Assembly (NCBI GenBank): GCA_026391125.1
Contig: JAPLEO010000069.1
Coordinates: 1 to 64,000 of the forward strand
Origin: Bacteroidota bacterium
GTDB taxonomy: Bacteria; Bacteroidota; Bacteroidia; Chitinophagales; Chitinophagaceae
Direction of reading: 5' to 3'
DNA length: 64,000 nt
Shown: positions 44,099-52,632 of the stretch, piece after piece
Position numbering within the stretch: the first letter of the stretch is position 1
Layout of the letters: every line of letters starts with the position of its first letter
The notes under the pieces: generated by a model
The model's input: only the letters and a program-made list of their open reading frames with translations
Told to the model about the DNA's origin: nothing
Databases searched by the model: none
Made by a program: the position numbers and the translations under genes

Positions 44099-45109
44099 AT
44101 GCATTGGGAATATTGGCCCATGTGGCTGGTATATTTACCTGTGAGTTTCTACTATGCTTATTTGTCTTTAAAAGCCAGGTCATTTTTTTTCTTTTCAGCT
44201 TCCAACCCACAAATTGAAAACGGCGGGATGTTTTTTGAAAGCAAATGGCTAATTTTTAAACAAATCCCCAAAGAATTATTTCCTTCTACCATCTTTATTA
44301 GTTCCAACGATTCAATTGAACTAATAAAATCAAAGATGCTGGAAGCGGATATAAACTATCCCGTCATAGCAAAACCTGATCGAGGGGAACGGGGATGGTT
44401 GGTTAAAAAAATTCAATCAGATTCAGAATTGCAGCAATATATAGCATCCGTAAAAGTTACTTTTTTGATTCAATCTTATGTAAAACTACCATTAGAGTTA
44501 AGCCTATTTTATTATCGACATCCCAATCAAAAAAAAGGTACAATCACTTCACTGACATTTAAAGAATTACTCACCATCACTGGTAATGGGTTAGATACAA
44601 TTCATGAATTGATCTATAAGAAGGATCGTGCCTTTTTACAATATGAACACCTTAAAAAACATTCTCCATTAGATTTCAATGCGATTGTAGAAAAAGATCA
44701 TACATTAGAAATAGTTCCATATGGTAATCACGCATTGGGTGCTATGTTTATTAACTACAATCATTTAATTAGTCAGGATTTAATAGATGTTTTTGATACA
44801 ATCAGTAAACGCATTGATGGTTTTCATTTTGGCAGATTTGATTTGCGATGCAGTAGTATGGAAGACCTTTTATTGGGAAAAAACATTTCCATACTTGAAT
44901 TGAATGGTGCTGGCGCTGAACCTGCTCACATTTATGATCCATCCTTCTCTTATTGGAAGGCTCAATCAGTGTTAGCCTCGCATTATAAAATGATGTTCGA
45001 TGCTGCAATGGAGAACCATAATAGGGGAGTGGAATTTATGAATTTCGAAACTTTTAGGCAGATCAGAAATGCCGAAAAAATATATAAAAGAAACCAATTA
45101 TGCCTTTAA
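44099..45109 (+). CDS. ATP-grasp superfamily ligase of unknown substrate
   Basis: A 336-residue protein. The N-terminal ~45 residues are hydrophobic and aromatic (YWPMWLVYLPVSFYYAYLSL), possibly a membrane-associated helix. The ATP-grasp part shows YPVIAKPDRGERGW (ATP-binding Lys and Gly-rich loop) and the metal-binding pair FGRFDLRC with SILELNGAGAEPAHIYDP, resembling D-Ala-D-Ala ligase-type domains. ATG 44099 is taken rather than the TTG at 44054, because MHWEYWP fits a usual N-terminus. It overlaps coaBC by 10 bp, so expression is coupled. The substrate is unknown. Confidence 0.72.
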   Translation: MHWEYWPMWLVYLPVSFYYAYLSLKARSFFFFSASNPQIENGGMFFESKWLIFKQIPKELFPSTIFISSNDSIELIKSKMLEADINYPVIAKPDRGERGWLVKKIQSDSELQQYIASVKVTFLIQSYVKLPLELSLFYYRHPNQKKGTITSLTFKELLTITGNGLDTIHELIYKKDRAFLQYEHLKKHSPLDFNAIVEKDHTLEIVPYGNHALGAMFINYNHLISQDLIDVFDTISKRIDGFHFGRFDLRCSSMEDLLLGKNISILELNGAGAEPAHIYDPSFSYWKAQSVLASHYKMMFDAAMENHNRGVEFMNFETFRQIRNAEKIYKRNQLCL

Positions 45110-46305
45110 AAAACAAAAAAATATTATTGGGGATTACAGGCAGTATCGCTACATATAAAGCAATCCTTCTAGTTCGATTATTGATCAAGTCTGGTGCTGA
45201 AATTAAAGTAGTGATGACAAATGCTGCAAAGGATTTTGTATCACCACTTGTTTTATCGGTTCTTTCTAAAAACAAGGTATACATCGAATGGCAGGAAGAA
45301 AATGAATGGAATAATCATGTTGAATTAGGTAGATGGGCCGATGTGTTTGTTATAGCACCGCTAACTTGTAATACACTTTCAAAAATGGCAAATGGGGGTT
45401 GCGATAATTTATTATTGGCTGTTTATTTATCAGCTACTTGTCCGGTTGTAGTTGCCCCTGCAATGGATGAGGAAATGTGGCTTCATCCTTCCACTAAAAA
45501 AAATATTAATCGGCTGATCGAATACGGTAATCAAATAATAGAAGTAAAGGATGGAGAGTTGGCAAGTGGTATCATTGGTAGTGGTAGATTAACAGAACCG
45601 GAAGATATTATTACCTATTTAGAAGAAACTATTTTTAGGGATACTTTATTAAAAGGGAAGAAGGTATTGGTTTCTGCAGGCCCAACTTATGAAGCAATTG
45701 ATCCAGTTAGATTTATTGGAAATAGGTCTTCTGGTAAAATGGGATTCGCCATCGCAGAAGCATTTTATTTGAGAGGTGCAGATGTGGTTTTAGTATCTGG
45801 TCCAACTCATGAACGCACTCGTTTTAAGGGTATCGATATTATTAGGATAGAAAATGCAGATGAAATGTTTCATGCCTGCTTACAACACGAATCTGCCCAC
45901 ATTATGGTGATGAGTGCTGCAGTTGCTGATTATACAGCTTTAACGATTGCAGATCAAAAAATAAAAAAACAGGGTGATTCGCTACAATTAAACCTGACAA
46001 AAACAAAAGACATTTTAAAATATCTTGGCAACCAAAAAAAACCTGGCCAATACGTTGCTGGTTTTGCGTTGGAAACAGAAAATGAAATAGGCAATGCAAC
46101 AAAAAAACTATTGGATAAAAATGCGGATTGTATTATTCTAAATTCAATGAACGACAAAGGTGCGGGATTTGAGAAAGACACTAATAAAATCAGCATCATC
46201 AATCAAAAATCAACGATCAATTTTGAAGTCAAGACTAAAAAAGATGTGGCAAACGATATTGTAAATTATATATTAGACAATTTCAATCCCTCTAATGCAG
46301 AATAA
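45100..46305 (+). CDS. coaBC: CoaBC: phosphopantothenoylcysteine decarboxylase / phosphopantothenate-cysteine ligase
   Basis: A 401-residue bifunctional enzyme of coenzyme A synthesis. The flavin-dependent CoaC half (about 1-185) has GITGSIATYKA, the catalytic His 73 in HVELGRWADVF, and APAMDEEMW, where the family's PAMN is PAMD. The CoaB half has SAGPTYEAIDPVRFIGNRSSGKMG and the ADQKIKK motif. It ligates cysteine to 4'-phosphopantothenate and decarboxylates the product. The 3' end overlaps the convergent aminotransferase gene by 40 bp. coaD is at 56.7 kb. Confidence 0.94.
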   Translation: MPLKNKKILLGITGSIATYKAILLVRLLIKSGAEIKVVMTNAAKDFVSPLVLSVLSKNKVYIEWQEENEWNNHVELGRWADVFVIAPLTCNTLSKMANGGCDNLLLAVYLSATCPVVVAPAMDEEMWLHPSTKKNINRLIEYGNQIIEVKDGELASGIIGSGRLTEPEDIITYLEETIFRDTLLKGKKVLVSAGPTYEAIDPVRFIGNRSSGKMGFAIAEAFYLRGADVVLVSGPTHERTRFKGIDIIRIENADEMFHACLQHESAHIMVMSAAVADYTALTIADQKIKKQGDSLQLNLTKTKDILKYLGNQKKPGQYVAGFALETENEIGNATKKLLDKNADCIILNSMNDKGAGFEKDTNKISIINQKSTINFEVKTKKDVANDIVNYILDNFNPSNAE

Positions 46306-47432
46306 AGTCGATCCAAATCCTGTTGATTATTAAACCCTTGTATCGAATACCTCAAATAGTTATTCCCTTCGTGATTTAATATAGGAATTTGTACTTGATA
46401 GTTTTGATATAAGTCATCATGTAAAGTTGCTGCACTACTTGCAGGTATTGGGATGCAGAAAAGTTGCCCAATAAAATCATCATTGATCTTACTGATTGCT
46501 TTTGTTCCAAATAGATCACAAAACCTTTGAGCATTGGTTTGTGTTAATCTTTTACATTCTACACTAACATCTCTCCAATTAAAACGATCCATAAAATCAA
46601 TTGCTGCTGGAATCGTTAAGAAAGATGAATAATCTCGCGTCCCTTGGAATTGATGATTATCTAGGAATAGAGAATGCGAAGGCTTCGGACTTTTAAATCC
46701 CCAACTAATAATCAAAGGATCGAATAAATGTTGCAAACTATTTCTCACATATAAAAAGGAAGATCCCTTCGGTGTAAGCATCCACTTGTGACAAGCGCCA
46801 GTATAGATATCAGCTCCTAAGGTTGAGAGGTCAATCGGAAGTTGTCCGGGTGCGTGAGCGCCATCAACATAAATAAAGATGCCTCTCGCATTTGCAATAG
46901 CACAGATTTCTTCCACAGGTAATCTTAGTCCAGTTGAACTAGTAATATGACTAATGAAAATGAGTTTGGTTTTGTCTGTGATTCCTTTTTCAAATTGTTC
47001 AATAAAATCTTCCTTGCTTTCTAATGGAAAACGAACTTGAACTCGTTGATAAGTCGCACCTTTTTGTTCACAATAATATTTCCAAGTTTTATCGCAGGGG
47101 CCGTATTCAAGATTCGTCGTTAATACTTCATCCCCAGCTTTGATCTGCAAACTTTTAGCGATAATATTTACTGCATAAGATGGACTAGTTACATAAACCA
47201 CATCATCAGCAGAACAGTTCAAATATTTTCCCAGTGCAATCCTAGATTTTTTTAAATAGTCAGGTCCCAATTCATTGATAAAAAGAGTTGGTTCTGATTC
47301 TAATTCTCGTTGAAAATTTTGGTATACTTCAAATACAGGGCGTGGACAAGCACCAAATGCACCAAAATTGAGATAAGTAATATCTTTTTTCAGCAAAAAC
47401 TGCGCTTTAATTTCCTCTGAAGAATATGTCAT
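46266..47432 (-). CDS. class V aminotransferase-fold protein, isopenicillin-N-epimerase-like
   Basis: A 388-residue PLP-dependent protein. The sequence begins with KKDITYLNFGAFGACPRPVFEVYQ, and the PLP-binding stretch is HITSSTGLRLPVEEICAIANARGIFIYVDGAHAPGQ. The Schiff-base Lys is in ACHKWMLTPKGSSFLYVR. The fold covers cysteine desulfurases, epimerases and desulfhydrases. The specific reaction is not predictable. Its 3' end overlaps coaBC in antiparallel orientation. Confidence 0.84.
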   Translation of the reverse strand: MTYSSEEIKAQFLLKKDITYLNFGAFGACPRPVFEVYQNFQRELESEPTLFINELGPDYLKKSRIALGKYLNCSADDVVYVTSPSYAVNIIAKSLQIKAGDEVLTTNLEYGPCDKTWKYYCEQKGATYQRVQVRFPLESKEDFIEQFEKGITDKTKLIFISHITSSTGLRLPVEEICAIANARGIFIYVDGAHAPGQLPIDLSTLGADIYTGACHKWMLTPKGSSFLYVRNSLQHLFDPLIISWGFKSPKPSHSLFLDNHQFQGTRDYSSFLTIPAAIDFMDRFNWRDVSVECKRLTQTNAQRFCDLFGTKAISKINDDFIGQLFCIPIPASSAATLHDDLYQNYQVQIPILNHEGNNYLRYSIQGFNNQQDLDRLYSALEGLKLSNI

Positions 47433-47438
47433 GCTTAT

Positions 47439-47795
47439 TTATTTTAAGAAATCACCTTTTACGCGTAATCCAGCTTCGTCGTCCACCACTTTTTTCATCA
47501 ACTTTTTTAAACCCTTGGGAAGTTGTTCAGATTCTTCTTCTGTTAACTGACGAATCAATTCATGGAACTCATCTTCATCATCGTAATAGCCAAGATAAAT
47601 GTCATATATGCCTTTTAAATGTAGTCGTATAGAGATCTCAAGGTCCTCTTCATATTGGTGCATACTAATCACAGACCATTGATCGGCTTCTTGAAAATCA
47701 AAATGTATTTCGATGTTATCTTGTGTTAATGTATAGCCTAAAAATTGGTCTATCAGTTTTGAAGTATGATTATTTAACAGGTCTTCGTAGTTCAT
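47439..47795 (-). CDS. conserved protein of unknown function
   Basis: A 118-residue protein with no known domain that I can name. It is acidic in the middle (YYDDEDEFHELIRQL) with alternating charged helices. There is no signal peptide or membrane segment. It is 6 bp upstream of the aminotransferase gene on the same strand and may be cotranscribed. The chosen ATG (47795) follows the in-frame codons before it, which encode an unrelated Cys-rich run (KCCLFVQNHR). Confidence 0.6.
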   Translation of the reverse strand: MNYEDLLNNHTSKLIDQFLGYTLTQDNIEIHFDFQEADQWSVISMHQYEEDLEISIRLHLKGIYDIYLGYYDDEDEFHELIRQLTEEESEQLPKGLKKLMKKVVDDEAGLRVKGDFLK

Positions 47796-47857
47796 TCTAT
47801 GATTTTGAACAAATAAACAACATTTCATTGAGCTTTGTTAAATGTGACATAGGTTAC

Positions 47858-47887
47858 TTTGAAGGGAGTTAAGCTTCTGTAAATTTG
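47858..47887 (+). promoter_or_regulatory. candidate promoter of the trxA operon
   Basis: TTTG (47858-47861), 18 nt, then TAAATTTG (47880-47887): both boxes match the Bacteroidota consensus perfectly. The second box ends 4 nt before the ATG at 47892, so the mRNA would start at or inside the start codon. Confidence 0.6.
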
Positions 47888-47891
47888 CTTT

Positions 47892-48131
47892 ATGAAAAAT
47901 TTGCTTTCAAATTGGAATTTTATGCGGGCACTCAGATTGATCCTGGGTGTTATTATCATTGTACAGGGTGTTCAAGAGAAGGAATTCATGTATGCTTTTG
48001 CAGGTGTTTTACTATCAGGAATGGCTATCGCAAATATTGGATGTTGTGGAGTAGGGGGATGTAATGTTCCAACCAGAAAAACTGATCCAGAATTAATCAA
48101 AAAAGAAATTACCTATGAAGAAATTCATTAA
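47892..48131 (+). CDS. YgaP/DUF2892-like membrane protein with CCxxxxC
   Basis: A 79-residue protein with two helices (about residues 12-27 and 32-48). The helix end carries IGCCGVGGCNVP, with C51, C52 and C57 just past the second helix. A short charged tail follows. The transmembrane part resembles DUF2892, found in the rhodanese YgaP. The Cys cluster suggests a redox or sulfur-handling site at the membrane surface. The gene overlaps the next by 17 bp. Confidence 0.65.
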   Translation: MKNLLSNWNFMRALRLILGVIIIVQGVQEKEFMYAFAGVLLSGMAIANIGCCGVGGCNVPTRKTDPELIKKEITYEEIH

Positions 48132-48324
48132 CAATAATCAGTTATATATCATTGGAGCAATAGTTGGTGCGATTGGAGGATATGTATACTGGAAGCAGAT
48201 AGGATGCAGTACTGGTACCTGTATGATCACTTCTTCTCCTATTAGAAGTACTATCTATTTCGCATTAATGGGTGCCTTATTTTTTAGGATTTTTAAAAAA
48301 GAAAAGCATGTCGAACAATCATAG
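48115..48324 (+). CDS. DUF6132 family membrane protein with CxxxxC
   Basis: A 69-residue protein with two helices (about 9-25 and 43-60) and a loop containing IGCSTGTCMITS, in which C31 and C36 are five positions apart. DUF6132 proteins in Bacteroidota are small membrane proteins often near thioredoxin or sulfur-transfer genes. It overlaps its upstream neighbour and the trxA gene by 17 bp each, so the three are probably translated together. Confidence 0.65.
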   Translation: MKKFINNNQLYIIGAIVGAIGGYVYWKQIGCSTGTCMITSSPIRSTIYFALMGALFFRIFKKEKHVEQS

Positions 48325-48616
48325 TTTTCAAGAATTGATCAATGGAGAAACACCTGTTCTGGTAGATTTTTCTGCAGAATGGTGTGGCCCTTGTAAAATG
48401 ATGGCACCCATTCTTAAGGATCTGAAAGATGATTTGAAAGAAGCTGTAAAAGTGATCAAAATTGATGTAGACAAAAGCCCTCAGGCTGCATCTGCTTATC
48501 AAATACAAGGGGTGCCGACATTGATACTATTTCAAAATGGTCAGATACTTTGGCGGAAATCTGGGGTAACCAGTGCCAAGGAATTAGCATCGATCATTAG
48601 CCAAAAGGCAAAATAA
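48308..48616 (+). CDS. trxA: thioredoxin
   Basis: A 102-residue cytoplasmic thioredoxin with the active site WCGPC (C26, C29), the cis-Pro motif GVPTLILF and the C-terminal GVTSAKELASII. It has no signal peptide. The chosen ATG at 48308 follows a 12-codon in-frame extension that is unlikely to be used because it lies inside the overlapping gene. It ends the overlapping operon and is followed by an intrinsic terminator. Confidence 0.93.
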   Translation: MSNNHSFQELINGETPVLVDFSAEWCGPCKMMAPILKDLKDDLKEAVKVIKIDVDKSPQAASAYQIQGVPTLILFQNGQILWRKSGVTSAKELASIISQKAK

Positions 48617-48637
48617 AACCCGGACTAGCCGGGTTTT
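48615..48637. terminator. bidirectional terminator between trxA and ndk
   Basis: CCCGG and CCGGG form a 5-bp GC stem, extended by AAAA-TTTT pairs, with a 5-nt loop and U tracts on both sides. It directly follows the trxA stop and lies just below the end of the convergent ndk gene. Confidence 0.87.
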
Positions 48638-48644
48638 TATCAAT

Positions 48645-49061
48645 TTAGAATCTTTCTAGTTTCGAGAAGAAGAAGTCTCCTTCGATAATAGCGTTTTCAT
48701 CGCTATCACTTCCGTGAACCGCGTTTTCACCAATATTGGCAGCATATAACTTACGGATGGTGCCATCTGCAGCATTTGCAGGGTTAGTAGCTCCGATCAA
48801 TTCTCTGAAATCGGCAACTGCGTTGTCTTTTTCTAAAATTGCAGCTACAATTGGTCCGCTGATCATAAAATCAACCAATTCCTGAAAGAATGGGCGAGCT
48901 CTATGAATATCATAGAACAAACCAGCTTGTTCTTCCGTTAATCTTACCCATTTCATCGCTTTCACGGTAAATCCAGCTTTGATAATTTGGTCTAAAATTG
49001 CGCCAGTATAACCTTTTCCGGTTGCATCAGGCTTAATCATTGTAAAAGTTCTATTACTCAT
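48645..49061 (-). CDS. ndk: nucleoside diphosphate kinase
   Basis: A 138-residue enzyme that exchanges gamma-phosphates between nucleoside triphosphates and diphosphates. The start [20 protein letters not shown] is typical, and the phosphate-accepting His sits in [12 protein letters not shown]. The length is that of the short bacterial form. ATG 49061 is preferred to the upstream in-frame start at 49082. It faces the trxA operon across a shared terminator and is divergent from nrnA. Confidence 0.96.
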   Translation of the reverse strand: MSNRTFTMIKPDATGKGYTGAILDQIIKAGFTVKAMKWVRLTEEQAGLFYDIHRARPFFQELVDFMISGPIVAAILEKDNAVADFRELIGATNPANAADGTIRKLYAANIGENAVHGSDSDENAIIEGDFFFSKLERF

Positions 49062-49079
49062 AATCTTAAATTTCGGCTG

Positions 49080-49087
49080 CAAAACTA
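49080..49087 (-). promoter_or_regulatory. candidate -7 box of ndk
   Basis: On the minus strand this reads TAGTTTTG, a perfect TAnnTTTG match, 18 nt upstream of the ndk ATG. A matching -33 TTG was not found at the usual spacing. Confidence 0.35.
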
Positions 49088-49147
49088 CGCAATAATTGCT
49101 GTTTTTTACCTTTGAAATGCCTGTTTTTGTTATTTCTTGTAAATTGA

Positions 49148-49179
49148 TTTGATAGAATAGCGCGGATAACGCAATTTTG
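49148..49179 (+). promoter_or_regulatory. candidate promoter of nrnA
   Basis: TTTG (49148-49151), 20 nt, then CAATTTTG (49172-49179), seven of eight positions of TAnnTTTG. The box ends 10 nt before the ATG at 49190. Confidence 0.45.
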
Positions 49180-49189
49180 CGCCCATTAT

Positions 49190-50197
49190 ATGCAAAGCAT
49201 CTCTTTATTCTATCCTCAGTTAAATACCCCCCAAAAAGCGGTTATTACCATGCACCAGAAGCCTGATGGCGATGCAATGGGTTCTGCACTTGGGTTATAC
49301 CATTTTTTGATTGCCTTAGGACATCAGGTTCAAGTAATTTCTCCCACCAACTGGGCTGATTTTTTAGATTGGATGCCAGGAGTAGATAAAGTGATCGATT
49401 TTGAAAAGAACCGAGAGAAGTCTAAAAAGATCATCGATGAAACTGATTGGTTATTTTGCTTGGATTTCAACGTGTTACATAGAACAAAGAACCTAGAGAA
49501 ATATTTAACAGAGGCTAAATGCACTAAGATCTTGATCGACCATCATGAGCAACCTCAGGAAGAGGCGTTCGATTTTGGCGCAAGCATCACTAGTAAAAGC
49601 TCCACCTGTGAAATGGTGTATGACTTCATTATAGAGTCAGGACATGGTTCATTATTAAACCTGGATGCTGCAGAATGCATTTATACAGGATTAATGACAG
49701 ATACTGGATCATTTAGATTTCCAGCAACTACCGCATCCGTACATCGGGTGATTGCACATTTGAAAGACCTAGGATTGGTACATACGAAAGTGCATGAGCA
49801 TTTATATGATAATTTTCTAGAAAGCAGACTTCGTTTCATAGGCTTCGCTCTTATGAATAGAATGGAAGTGTTGTATGAATATAATACCGCACTGATGTAT
49901 ATTCAGCATGCCGATTTACATAGGTATGATATCAGAACAGGAGATACTGAAGGGTTGGTTAATTATTTGCTAACCATTCAGGGGATCAAATTCGGAGCCT
50001 TGGTGATTGATAGGGATGAGGAAAGAAAGTGGAGTTTTAGGAGTAAAGGTAATTTCGATGTTAATACCTTTGCACGCAAACATTTTGAAGGTGGAGGGCA
50101 TGTGAATGCATCCGGAGGTAGAAGTAGTGATAGTTTGGATGCAACCGTAAACAAGTTTAAACAAGTATTAAAAGAGTATAAAAATCAATTAAAATAG
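49190..50197 (+). CDS. nrnA: DHH/DHHA1 phosphoesterase, NrnA-like
   Basis: A 335-residue protein. The DHH-domain motif [12 protein letters not shown] (H22, D26, D28) is followed by CLDFNVLHR (D92) and ILIDHHE (D117, H118, H119). The C-terminal DHHA1 domain ends in [10 protein letters not shown]. NrnA-type enzymes degrade nano-RNA and pAp (3'-phosphoadenosine 5'-phosphate). It is cytoplasmic, and the FKBP gene follows 3 bp later on the same strand, so the two form a short operon. Confidence 0.9.
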   Translation: MQSISLFYPQLNTPQKAVITMHQKPDGDAMGSALGLYHFLIALGHQVQVISPTNWADFLDWMPGVDKVIDFEKNREKSKKIIDETDWLFCLDFNVLHRTKNLEKYLTEAKCTKILIDHHEQPQEEAFDFGASITSKSSTCEMVYDFIIESGHGSLLNLDAAECIYTGLMTDTGSFRFPATTASVHRVIAHLKDLGLVHTKVHEHLYDNFLESRLRFIGFALMNRMEVLYEYNTALMYIQHADLHRYDIRTGDTEGLVNYLLTIQGIKFGALVIDRDEERKWSFRSKGNFDVNTFARKHFEGGGHVNASGGRSSDSLDATVNKFKQVLKEYKNQLK

Positions 50198-50200
50198 AAA

Positions 50201-51133
50201 ATGAAAAACACCGTAAAGCTTTTATTAGCGATTGTATTGTTTGCAAGCTGTAATCAATATGAAAAAACACCTACTGGCCTTGCATACAAGATCACTAAAG
50301 GCAATGGTAAAGACAAATTAAAAAATGGAGACGCAATTAAACTCAATATAGAGTACAAATTGGCTGCAAAAGATTCTATTCTAAGCAGTTCTTATGGTCA
50401 TATCCCTGTTTATTTTGTGTTAGACACTGCACATTTAGGCAAATACAATTTCACAGAATTATTGACTTCTTCAGCAGTTGGAGATAAAATTGAATTCCGT
50501 TTAAGTGTAGACACTTTAAAAAGAATGGGTATGATCGATTACAATGCCATTTTTCATAAAGGTGAATTCATCAATGGTAAAGTTGATATCTTAAAATCAT
50601 TCAAAGGTCAGCCTGAAATGATGGAAGATTATACTAAAGAATCTGTTGATCAGAAAAATAGAGAGATCACTGAATTGAAAGCCTATGCAACTAAAAAAGG
50701 AATCAAAACAGTTTCAACTAAAGAAGGCGTTTTAGTAGAAATTCAAAATGAAGGAACTGGCCCTAAAGCAGATTCTGGAATGGTTGCTGTTGTTTTATAC
50801 AGAGGAGCTTTCCCTGATGCAAAAGCTGCATTTGATTCAAACATGTTAAATGGTAAACCAACTTCTGCGATGCCTTTCAAAGTGCCTATCGGTATGAATG
50901 CAGTTATCAAAGGTTGGGACGAGGGTTTACGCCTATTTGGTAAAGGTGGTAAAGGACGTTTATTGGTTCCTTCAATGTTAGGATACGGACCACAAGGTTC
51001 TGCGCCAGTTATTCCTCCATATGCGAATTTGGTATTTGATGTAGAAATTACTGATGTTACAGTAGCTCCTCCACCAGCACCAGCTCAATCACAAAATCCT
51101 GCTTTACAAGGAACACCACATCAGAAACAATAA
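50201..51133 (+). CDS. FKBP-type peptidyl-prolyl isomerase, lipoprotein
   Basis: A 310-residue protein. The N-terminal signal ends FASCNQ, giving a lipidated Cys 17. The N-terminal half (about 25-150) is FKBP-like but degenerate. The second half (about 170-285) is a complete FKBP fold with GWDEGLRLFGKGGKGRLLVPSMLGYG and a final NLVFDVEITDVT. The protein would assist folding in the periplasm while anchored in a membrane. A Pro/Gln tail ends it. It is coupled to nrnA. Confidence 0.88.
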   Translation: MKNTVKLLLAIVLFASCNQYEKTPTGLAYKITKGNGKDKLKNGDAIKLNIEYKLAAKDSILSSSYGHIPVYFVLDTAHLGKYNFTELLTSSAVGDKIEFRLSVDTLKRMGMIDYNAIFHKGEFINGKVDILKSFKGQPEMMEDYTKESVDQKNREITELKAYATKKGIKTVSTKEGVLVEIQNEGTGPKADSGMVAVVLYRGAFPDAKAAFDSNMLNGKPTSAMPFKVPIGMNAVIKGWDEGLRLFGKGGKGRLLVPSMLGYGPQGSAPVIPPYANLVFDVEITDVTVAPPPAPAQSQNPALQGTPHQKQ

Positions 51134-51151
51134 GCTTTTTGAATATTTTAG

Positions 51152-51183
51152 AAAAGCCGTCCCGAGCACTCGGGACGGCTTTT
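51152..51183 (+). terminator. intrinsic terminator of the nrnA-FKBP operon
   Basis: AGCCGTCCCGA and TCGGGACGGCT give an 11-bp perfect stem, extended by AAA-TTT, with a 4-nt GCAC loop and a run of eight T (51181-51188). The T run overlaps the stop codon of the convergent folP gene, so the hairpin may serve both. Confidence 0.95.
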
Positions 51184-51186
51184 TTT

Positions 51187-52014
51187 TTATGGATACATCA
51201 TTTTAACCAACTGAATGGCTTCCATAGCTTCTTTCACATCGTGAACTCTCAATATATTCGCTCCATTTAATAATCCAACAGTATTAACCACAGAAGTTCC
51301 ATTCAATGCAGTTTCAGCGGTGCCTCCAATTGTTTTATAAATACTCGATTTTCTTGAAACACCTAACAAAATAGGGTGGTTAAGTTGTTTTAAAATTGCC
51401 AAATCTTTGACAACCGCAAAGTTGGCTTCCACCGTTTTGCCAAATCCAAATCCTGGGTCGATGATCACATCTTTGATCCCAGCATTTTTACAAGCATTCA
51501 ATCGTTCAATAAAAAAATCATACACTGCCTGAATAGTTGTAAGATTAGAAATGGGGTGGTGTAGATCAGTACTAGAACCCCCATGGTTCATACAGATATA
51601 TGGCGTTTTTAATAAAGCAACAGTGTCCAACATATTAGGGTCAGTAAGTCCACTGCTCACATCATTCACAATGGATGCACCAGCTTCAACGGCTAATCTG
51701 GCAATGGCAGCGTGATAAGTATCAATCGACAGTATCGCTTCAGGAAATTTTTGTAGGATAGCTTGAATTACTGGAATCACTCTTTCAGCCTCTTTTTCTG
51801 ATCCAACCATTTCGCTTCCAGGCCTAGTACTTTGGCCACCAATATCTAGAATACTTGCCCCATCTTGCAACATTTTCTCTGCCATGTGAACTGCATCAGA
51901 GATACTATTGGCACGACTATCGCTGTGGAAACTGTCAGGAGTGGTATTGATGATCCCCATGACAATGGGTTGTTCCCATTTTATTAATCTTCCTGTACAG
52001 TTAAGCGTCAACAT
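51187..52014 (-). CDS. folP: dihydropteroate synthase
   Basis: A 275-residue folate-pathway enzyme that joins 6-hydroxymethyl-dihydropterin pyrophosphate with p-aminobenzoate and is the sulfonamide target. The motifs are VMGIINTTPDSFHSDSR, ASILDIGGQSTRPGS, GASIVNDVSSG and DPGFGFGKTVEANF, then GVSRKSSI. The length fits the family. It is cytoplasmic, and its 3' end meets the FKBP terminator. Confidence 0.96.
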   Translation of the reverse strand: MLTLNCTGRLIKWEQPIVMGIINTTPDSFHSDSRANSISDAVHMAEKMLQDGASILDIGGQSTRPGSEMVGSEKEAERVIPVIQAILQKFPEAILSIDTYHAAIARLAVEAGASIVNDVSSGLTDPNMLDTVALLKTPYICMNHGGSSTDLHHPISNLTTIQAVYDFFIERLNACKNAGIKDVIIDPGFGFGKTVEANFAVVKDLAILKQLNHPILLGVSRKSSIYKTIGGTAETALNGTSVVNTVGLLNGANILRVHDVKEAMEAIQLVKMMYP

Positions 52015-52044
52015 AGAGGGTATTCATTTATCTTGCATGATATT

Positions 52045-52052
52045 CAAAGATA
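52045..52052 (-). promoter_or_regulatory. candidate -7 box of folP
   Basis: On the minus strand this reads TATCTTTG, a perfect TAnnTTTG match, 30 nt upstream of the folP ATG in the 66-bp region shared with the divergent DUF1599 gene. No clear -33 TTG is seen. Confidence 0.3.
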
Positions 52053-52080
52053 TTATATAGCTATTAAGGCGCGGAATAAA

Positions 52081-52623
52081 ATGGAAACGAATCTTCAATA
52101 CGATCAGGCAATCGCAAAATGCCAAGAAATATTTATAAAAAAAACCAAGGACTATGGTACCGCTTGGAGGGTACTTAGAACGATCTCTGTAGTTGATCAG
52201 ATCTTTATTAAAGCCTTGAGAATTAGAACTATTCAGGATAAAAAAGCCCAAAAAGTAGAAGATGGGATTCCATCTGAATTCAAGGGTATTGCCAATTATG
52301 CAATCATTGGATTGATTCAGCTTGCATTGGATAATCCTGCAGTTGAGGAAGTTGCGGTTGAGAAAGTGGAAGCTTGGTATAAAGAGTATGTCACATTTGC
52401 TAAGAATACCATGCTCGATAAAAACCATGACTATGGGGAAGCGTGGAGAGATATGAGTCAGGAAAGTTTTGCAGACTTGATTTTGATGAAGCTATTGCGC
52501 ATCAAACAAATTTTGCTCAACGACGGACAAACACTAATCAGCGAAGGAATCGATGCAAACTATGTAGACATTTTAAATTATTCCATTTTCGCATTGATCT
52601 TGATCGAGGAAGGAAAACAATAA
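52081..52623 (+). CDS. DUF1599 domain protein, internally duplicated
   Basis: A 180-residue protein with two similar halves. KTKDYGTAWRVLR occurs near residue 22 and KNHDYGEAWRDMS about 97 residues later, each followed by a helix with IxxLRIxxI (IKALRIRTIQ and MKLLRIKQIL). This is the pattern of DUF1599, a nucleotide-modification-associated family of unknown activity. ATG 52081 is preferred over 52033, since homology begins a few residues after it. The BT_3928 gene starts 9 bp later on the same strand. Confidence 0.82.
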   Translation: METNLQYDQAIAKCQEIFIKKTKDYGTAWRVLRTISVVDQIFIKALRIRTIQDKKAQKVEDGIPSEFKGIANYAIIGLIQLALDNPAVEEVAVEKVEAWYKEYVTFAKNTMLDKNHDYGEAWRDMSQESFADLILMKLLRIKQILLNDGQTLISEGIDANYVDILNYSIFALILIEEGKQ

Positions 52624-52632
52624 AATGAACCC

